Part shown: positions 6,632 to 9,368 of the stretch, piece by piece
Layout of the letters: every line of letters starts with the position of its first letter
Numbering within the stretch: position 1 is the stretch's first letter
Origin: PVC group bacterium
GTDB taxonomy: Bacteria; GCA-001730085; JADFSZ01
Assembly: GCA_022560555.1 (NCBI GenBank)
Contig: JADFSZ010000056.1
Coordinates: 1-9,368, forward strand
Direction: 5' to 3'
Length of the DNA: 9,368 nucleotides
Translations under genes and position numbers: made by a program
The notes under the pieces: model-generated
What the model was told of the DNA's origin: nothing
Database searches by the model: none
Seen by the model: only the letters and a program-made list of their open reading frames with translations

Positions 6632-7867
6632 ATGAAATGTTCCTTTTGCGGTAAAAGCGAAAAACAGACCCAACGCTTTGTAACGGGCCCTAAAGTCACC
6701 ATTTGCAACGAATGTATTGGTTTGTGCAATATGATTTTGGAAAAGGATGTCAAGAAACAGGCCTTGATGAACAAAGATAGTTTAAAAAAACTGCCCCGGC
6801 CCAAAGAAATTAAGCGCCGCCTTGATGAATACGTAATCGGTCAAGAACAGGCAAAAAAAATACTTTCGGTTGCCGTATACAATCACTATAAAAGGATTTT
6901 TAACGATACCTTCTCGTCCGATGTTGAGATGGAAAAAAGCAATGTCCTGCTTATCGGACCCACGGGATCAGGCAAAACATTGCTCGCAAGGACACTGGCT
7001 AAAATTCTGGATGTCCCCTTTGCTATCTCGGATGCGACAACATTGACCCAAGCGGGATATGTCGGAGAGGACGTTGAAAATATTATTTTGCGTCTTCTTC
7101 AGAACTGCGAGTTTGACGCTCAAAAAGCCTCGAGGGGCATTATTTACATCGATGAGATCGATAAAATCGGACGGACAACGGACAATGTGTCCATCACGCG
7201 CGATGTGTCCGGCGAAGGCGTCCAGCAGGCCCTTTTAAAAATCATCGAAGGAACACTGGCCAATGTGCCTCCTCAGGGCGGTCGTAAGCATCCCCAACAG
7301 CAGTATATTCAGGTGGACACCACGAACATTTTATTTATCTGCGGCGGAACATTCAGCTCTCTTCCTGCTATTATTGAAAGACGCATCGGGAAAAAGCGCT
7401 TAGGATTTGGGGCTCACCAGGACGTGAACGAAAAAAGAAAATTGGGGGAAATATTAAGCCTGGCCGAGCCGGGAGATTTGGTAAAATTCGGGTTGATTCC
7501 GGAATTTGTGGGTCGTCTTCCCGTGCAGGCTCCGTTATGGGGGCTGGAAGACAAGGACCTCGTACGAATTCTGACAGAGCCTAAGAACGCCCTAACCAAA
7601 CAATATCAAAAAAGTTTTGATATCGACGGGATCCAGTTAGAATTCACAAAGGAAGCTCTTCATGTTATAGCTCATGAAGCGAATCTGAAAGAAACGGGAG
7701 CGCGAGGCTTGCGTTCCATCCTTGAAGCTTTGCTGCTTGAGCTCATGTACACAACCCCGTCCCAGGAAACTCTTATTAAAAAAATCATCGTTGATGAGGA
7801 AGCGGCCAAACGAAAAAGTCCTCCTCGTATTGTTAAAGACGCAAAAAAAACCCGGAAAATCGCTTAA
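6632..7867 (+). CDS. clpX: ClpX, AAA+ unfoldase of the ClpXP protease
   Basis: ClpX unfolds tagged proteins and threads them into ClpP using ATP. The 411-residue product starts with the zinc-binding domain (Cys3, Cys6, Cys25, Cys28), which binds adaptors and substrates. The AAA+ core follows: Walker A GPTGSGKT (109-116), pore loop GYVG (142-145), Walker B IYIDEID (171-177), the RKH loop GGRKHP (216-221), and sensor-2 GARGLR (356-361). The ClpP-docking loop reads KRLGFGA (255-261), with LGF in place of the common IGF, a conservative change. Only 3 bp separate it from clpP, and GGAGA (6619-6623) lies in the clpP end, so the two are co-translated in one operon. The stop codon TAA overlaps the stop of the convergent VanZ-like gene. 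Confidence 0.97.
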   Translation: MKCSFCGKSEKQTQRFVTGPKVTICNECIGLCNMILEKDVKKQALMNKDSLKKLPRPKEIKRRLDEYVIGQEQAKKILSVAVYNHYKRIFNDTFSSDVEMEKSNVLLIGPTGSGKTLLARTLAKILDVPFAISDATTLTQAGYVGEDVENIILRLLQNCEFDAQKASRGIIYIDEIDKIGRTTDNVSITRDVSGEGVQQALLKIIEGTLANVPPQGGRKHPQQQYIQVDTTNILFICGGTFSSLPAIIERRIGKKRLGFGAHQDVNEKRKLGEILSLAEPGDLVKFGLIPEFVGRLPVQAPLWGLEDKDLVRILTEPKNALTKQYQKSFDIDGIQLEFTKEALHVIAHEANLKETGARGLRSILEALLLELMYTTPSQETLIKKIIVDEEAAKRKSPPRIVKDAKKTRKIA

Positions 7868-8376
7868 GAGTTTTGTGAACGGAATATCCTGCTCCACACA
7901 TATCCAAAAATACACCCCAGGGCGTTTAGAGAAATATCCCGAAAGTCAAAAACCCGTTCCCGCAAAAACAATTGAATCCCTTCGTCAGCCGCTCCGATTC
8001 CAATGCTGATCATCAGCGCCATACCCATATGCCTGTTTGATGCATGGGGAAATACGCGTAAGCATAGGATATAGACCGTGATGTATTGAATATAGTGAAG
8101 CTGTTCTACAAAAAGGTCTTCGTGCCAAACCAAGCCCGCGAGGACCCCGGAAAAAATCAAGGGTTTCAGCCAAGTGCGAAGATTTTTTTTCCTTGACCTA
8201 AGCAGGTACCATCGATAAAACGTATACAGGATAAACAAGCCGTAAACTGCGGGAACAAAATAAGAGAGGGCTTTTTGCCCTTCAGGACTTCGTAACAGGG
8301 GTGTAAAGGGAAGTGCGAGTCCCATTAAGACCAGAAATAAGAAAAATTGTATCAAATGTTGATTTCGCGCGATCAT
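7864..8376 (-). CDS. VanZ-like integral membrane protein
   Basis: The 170-residue product has several hydrophobic spans ([76 protein letters not shown]). It ends with the VanZ-family signature [30 protein letters not shown] (about 130-159), in which D/E, Q, R and D-x-x-x-N are the conserved positions. Family members are widespread; VanZ itself gives low-level teicoplanin resistance, but most are of unknown role, so no resistance is inferred. The ATG at 8376 has GGAG 5 nt upstream on the minus strand and gives a clean hydrophobic N-terminus. The open frame extends to 8673 but that part is antisense to the prepilin gene. It converges on clpX with stop codons overlapping by 2 nt. Confidence 0.75.
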   Translation of the reverse strand: MIARNQHLIQFFLFLVLMGLALPFTPLLRSPEGQKALSYFVPAVYGLFILYTFYRWYLLRSRKKNLRTWLKPLIFSGVLAGLVWHEDLFVEQLHYIQYITVYILCLRVFPHASNRHMGMALMISIGIGAADEGIQLFLRERVFDFRDISLNALGCIFGYVWSRIFRSQNS

Positions 8377-8407
8377 ATGAGCTCCAATCCCATTATCAGT
8401 TAAAGCT

Positions 8408-8436
8408 ATTATGCCTATTACCAAAAGAAAATTCAA
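8408..8436 (-). promoter_or_regulatory. Possible promoter of the VanZ-like gene inside the prepilin start
   Basis: On the minus strand TTGAAT (8436-8431) and CATAAT (8413-8408) are spaced by 17 bp, each close to consensus, and would start transcription about 25 nt before the VanZ-like ATG. The -10 box covers the ATG of the divergent prepilin gene, so the two genes may interfere with each other. Prediction from sequence only. Confidence 0.4.
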
Positions 8437-9001
8437 TAGCTTGAAAGCTTTTACGCTCATTGAGCTTCTTGTTGTCATAGCTATCATCGCTATTCTTGCA
8501 GCCCTGTTATTGCCAGCCCTGCAATCGTCCCGGGAACAGGGCCGGAGGGCAAGTTGTATGAATAATCTCAAACAAATCGGATATGCTTTACTCCTATATG
8601 GAAATGATTGGGAAGGATATTTCCCTCCGGGAGATAATAATGCCAGCCCATGGATCATGAAGTCGTACCACAACCTTGAACCCCTCTTTCTTGAAGGCTA
8701 TATCAGCACCTACGACATCTTGAACTGCCCCAACCAGACGGATACGGGTCATATTGTCGGTCCTCAGTTTAATTACATGGGTTACTCGTACGCGAACGGC
8801 ATTGATACGAATTACAACTATGCTTCTTTGCGGTCTTCCTCTTTTCCAACGCGTGCAATCCTTTGTGACCTTTGCGGTTGGGGTGATGACCCTATAAGCC
8901 ATACGTCTCACGTAAATGTCCTCTATTTGGATGGGTCCGTGCAGAGTCAGCCTATTGGCAAAGTTGGTGGGGACTATGATATACTCGTGTTTGACCGATA
9001 A
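8411..9001 (+). CDS. Type II secretion/pilin-like prepilin with H-x-DG C-terminus
   Basis: This 196-residue protein has a class III prepilin leader: a short basic [13 protein letters not shown], then [24 protein letters not shown] (14-37). Glu18 is at +5 of the mature protein, as needed for pilin assembly. Prepilin peptidase would cut after Ala13, where Gly is more usual. The globular part has CxxC-like pairs (Cys49, Cys106, Cys152, Cys155) and ends [15 protein letters not shown] (164-178). This is the H-(x)n-DG motif of the DUF1559-type prepilins common in Planctomycetes, Lentisphaerae and Omnitrophota. It stands alone, with no secretion ATPase or prepilin peptidase gene nearby, as is usual for these multi-copy genes. 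The only ATG before the leader is 8411; no Shine-Dalgarno is visible and an in-frame stop at 8378 rules out a longer form. Its start codon is 34 bp from that of the divergent VanZ-like gene. Confidence 0.88.
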   Translation: MPITKRKFNSLKAFTLIELLVVIAIIAILAALLLPALQSSREQGRRASCMNNLKQIGYALLLYGNDWEGYFPPGDNNASPWIMKSYHNLEPLFLEGYISTYDILNCPNQTDTGHIVGPQFNYMGYSYANGIDTNYNYASLRSSSFPTRAILCDLCGWGDDPISHTSHVNVLYLDGSVQSQPIGKVGGDYDILVFDR

Positions 9002-9016
9002 TATCCGTCCGTAATT

Positions 9017-9048
9017 TTATCCACAATGTATGGACAACCTGTGGATAA
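9017..9048. promoter_or_regulatory. DnaA box pair in inverted orientation, with a weak third box
   Basis: TTATCCACA (9017-9025, plus) and TGTGGATAA (9040-9048, minus) are both perfect consensus DnaA boxes facing each other. Between them TATGGACAA (9029-9037) is a minus-strand match with two mismatches, so boxes recur about every 11-12 bp. They border the AT-rich block on its left side. Confidence 0.75.
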
Positions 9049-9060
9049 CCAGACCGCGGA

Positions 9061-9134
9061 TTAATTTTTAATTTTTTTCTCTAACTTAAACTGTTTATTG
9101 AAAAGTGTTTACATATAACATAAATAATACTAAT
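9061..9134. other. AT-rich block, candidate DNA unwinding element
   Basis: Only 11 of these 74 bases are G or C (about 15%), far below the surrounding genes. It lies directly beside the perfect DnaA box pair at 9017-9048. An origin unwinding element is expected in just this position. No clear run of DnaA-trio repeats was recognised. Confidence 0.5.
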
Positions 9135-9177
9135 GGGCTATGCAAATTCAGTTGATCGTTAAGGGCTTGAAAATAGG

Positions 9178-9205
9178 TTGAAAAGGTCTTTTTATGTACT
9201 ATAAT
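9178..9205 (+). promoter_or_regulatory. Sigma70-like promoter reading rightward out of the window
   Basis: TTGAAA (9178-9183) and a perfect TATAAT (9200-9205) are spaced by 16 bp. Transcription from about 9212 would cross two perfect DnaA boxes (9258 and 9302), which would allow DnaA to act on it. The downstream gene is unseen except possibly its first codons at 9336; dnaA is a reasonable guess but unproven. Confidence 0.55.
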
Positions 9206-9206
9206 G

Positions 9207-9279
9207 GCCCCTGATATCCTCAATGAGGGTGTTGTAAAAACAAATTTGTTGAAAACCTGTGGATAACTGCCCCTGATAT
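9207..9279 (+). repeat. Direct repeat GCCCCTGATAT, two copies 62 bp apart
   Basis: Perfect 11-bp copies lie at 9207-9217 and 9269-9279. Their 62-bp offset is close to six helical turns. The first copy sits at the predicted transcription start and is followed at once by the palindrome CCTCA-A-TGAGG (9218-9228). The second follows directly after the DnaA box at 9258. These may be binding sites of an origin or promoter regulator. Confidence 0.4.
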
Positions 9280-9310
9280 ACAGGAAATTCTGTGAATCGG
9301 GTTATCCACA
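9258..9310. promoter_or_regulatory. Second pair of perfect DnaA boxes
   Basis: TGTGGATAA (9258-9266, minus) and TTATCCACA (9302-9310, plus) are perfect consensus boxes, 44 bp apart. The 14-mer AACCTGTGGATAAC around the first is identical to that around the box at 9040, so the flanks are conserved as well. They lie between the promoter at 9178-9205 and the right edge. Confidence 0.75.
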
Positions 9311-9335
9311 TAAACTCAGATAGGGCACAACACGG

Positions 9336-9368
9336 ATGACTTTTAAAAAAAGATTCATGCACCTACTT
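9336..9368 (+). CDS. Possible start of a gene running off the right edge
   Basis: ATG at 9336 opens a frame of 11 codons (MTFKKRFMHLL) that is still open at the edge. A second in-frame ATG is at 9357. There is no clear ribosome site. The promoter at 9178-9205 points this way. The sequence is too short to identify, and dnaA is only a guess from the DnaA boxes. Confidence 0.25.
   Translation, partial: MTFKKRFMHLL

Larger units (their letters stand above)
9002..9335. other. Right-end non-coding region, probable replication origin element
   Basis: This 334-bp stretch has no open frame of note. It contains four perfect DnaA boxes, one weak box, an AT-rich block, a sigma70-like promoter and an 11-bp direct repeat. 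Taken together this is the composition expected of an oriC and/or a dnaA promoter region. The gene that would settle it lies to the right of the window. Confidence 0.6.

Noticed and set aside
8377-8673. N-terminal extension of the VanZ-like frame
   Set aside because: The extension is antisense to the prepilin leader and lacks VanZ features; the ATG at 8376 has a good GGAG site.

Overview
The window looks like chromosomal DNA of a Gram-negative bacterium of the PVC/Omnitrophota kind. The clues are a prepilin with a [20 protein letters not shown] helix and a C-terminal H-(x)n-DG motif, a GTP-type PEP carboxykinase, and a tig-clpP-clpX operon. The phylum is an inference from style, not a proven placement. 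No phage, insertion-sequence or CRISPR signal was seen.

Layout. The left edge holds two short genes on the minus strand: rpmH (ribosomal protein L34, 326-463) and the 5' part of rnpA (RNase P protein, 1-246, running off the edge). A 518-bp intergenic region follows (464-981). It holds divergent sigma70-like promoters, one perfect DnaA box and a tandem pair of near-perfect boxes. Rightward genes come next: an MBL-fold hydrolase (982-1821), pckG (1902-3713) and a secreted FecR-domain protein (3744-4415). A tandem repeat of small hairpins and a clear promoter (4489-4516) then introduce tig (4594-5886), clpP (6035-6628) and clpX (6632-7867). A VanZ-like membrane protein (8376-7864, minus) meets clpX tail to tail. 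A prepilin-like gene (8411-9001) diverges from it. The right end (9002-9335) is a non-coding, origin-like region with four perfect DnaA boxes, an AT-rich block of about 15% GC and a promoter reading out of the window.

How the parts fit. rnpA-rpmH beside DnaA boxes is the classic neighbourhood of a bacterial oriC, where dnaA normally follows. Here DnaA boxes occur at both ends of an approximately 8-kb block of unrelated genes, and nearly all genes are oriented away from the rpmH-side region. The most interesting reading is that the ancestral rpmH-oriC-dnaA junction has been split, leaving box clusters on both sides. tig, clpP and clpX form a protein folding and turnover operon. Between tig and clpP lie two oppositely oriented arrays of a degenerate 7-bp repeat (GTAAWTK). 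The first array begins inside tig and encodes its last residues and its stop codon. This repeat element and the split origin are the two points most worth a second look.
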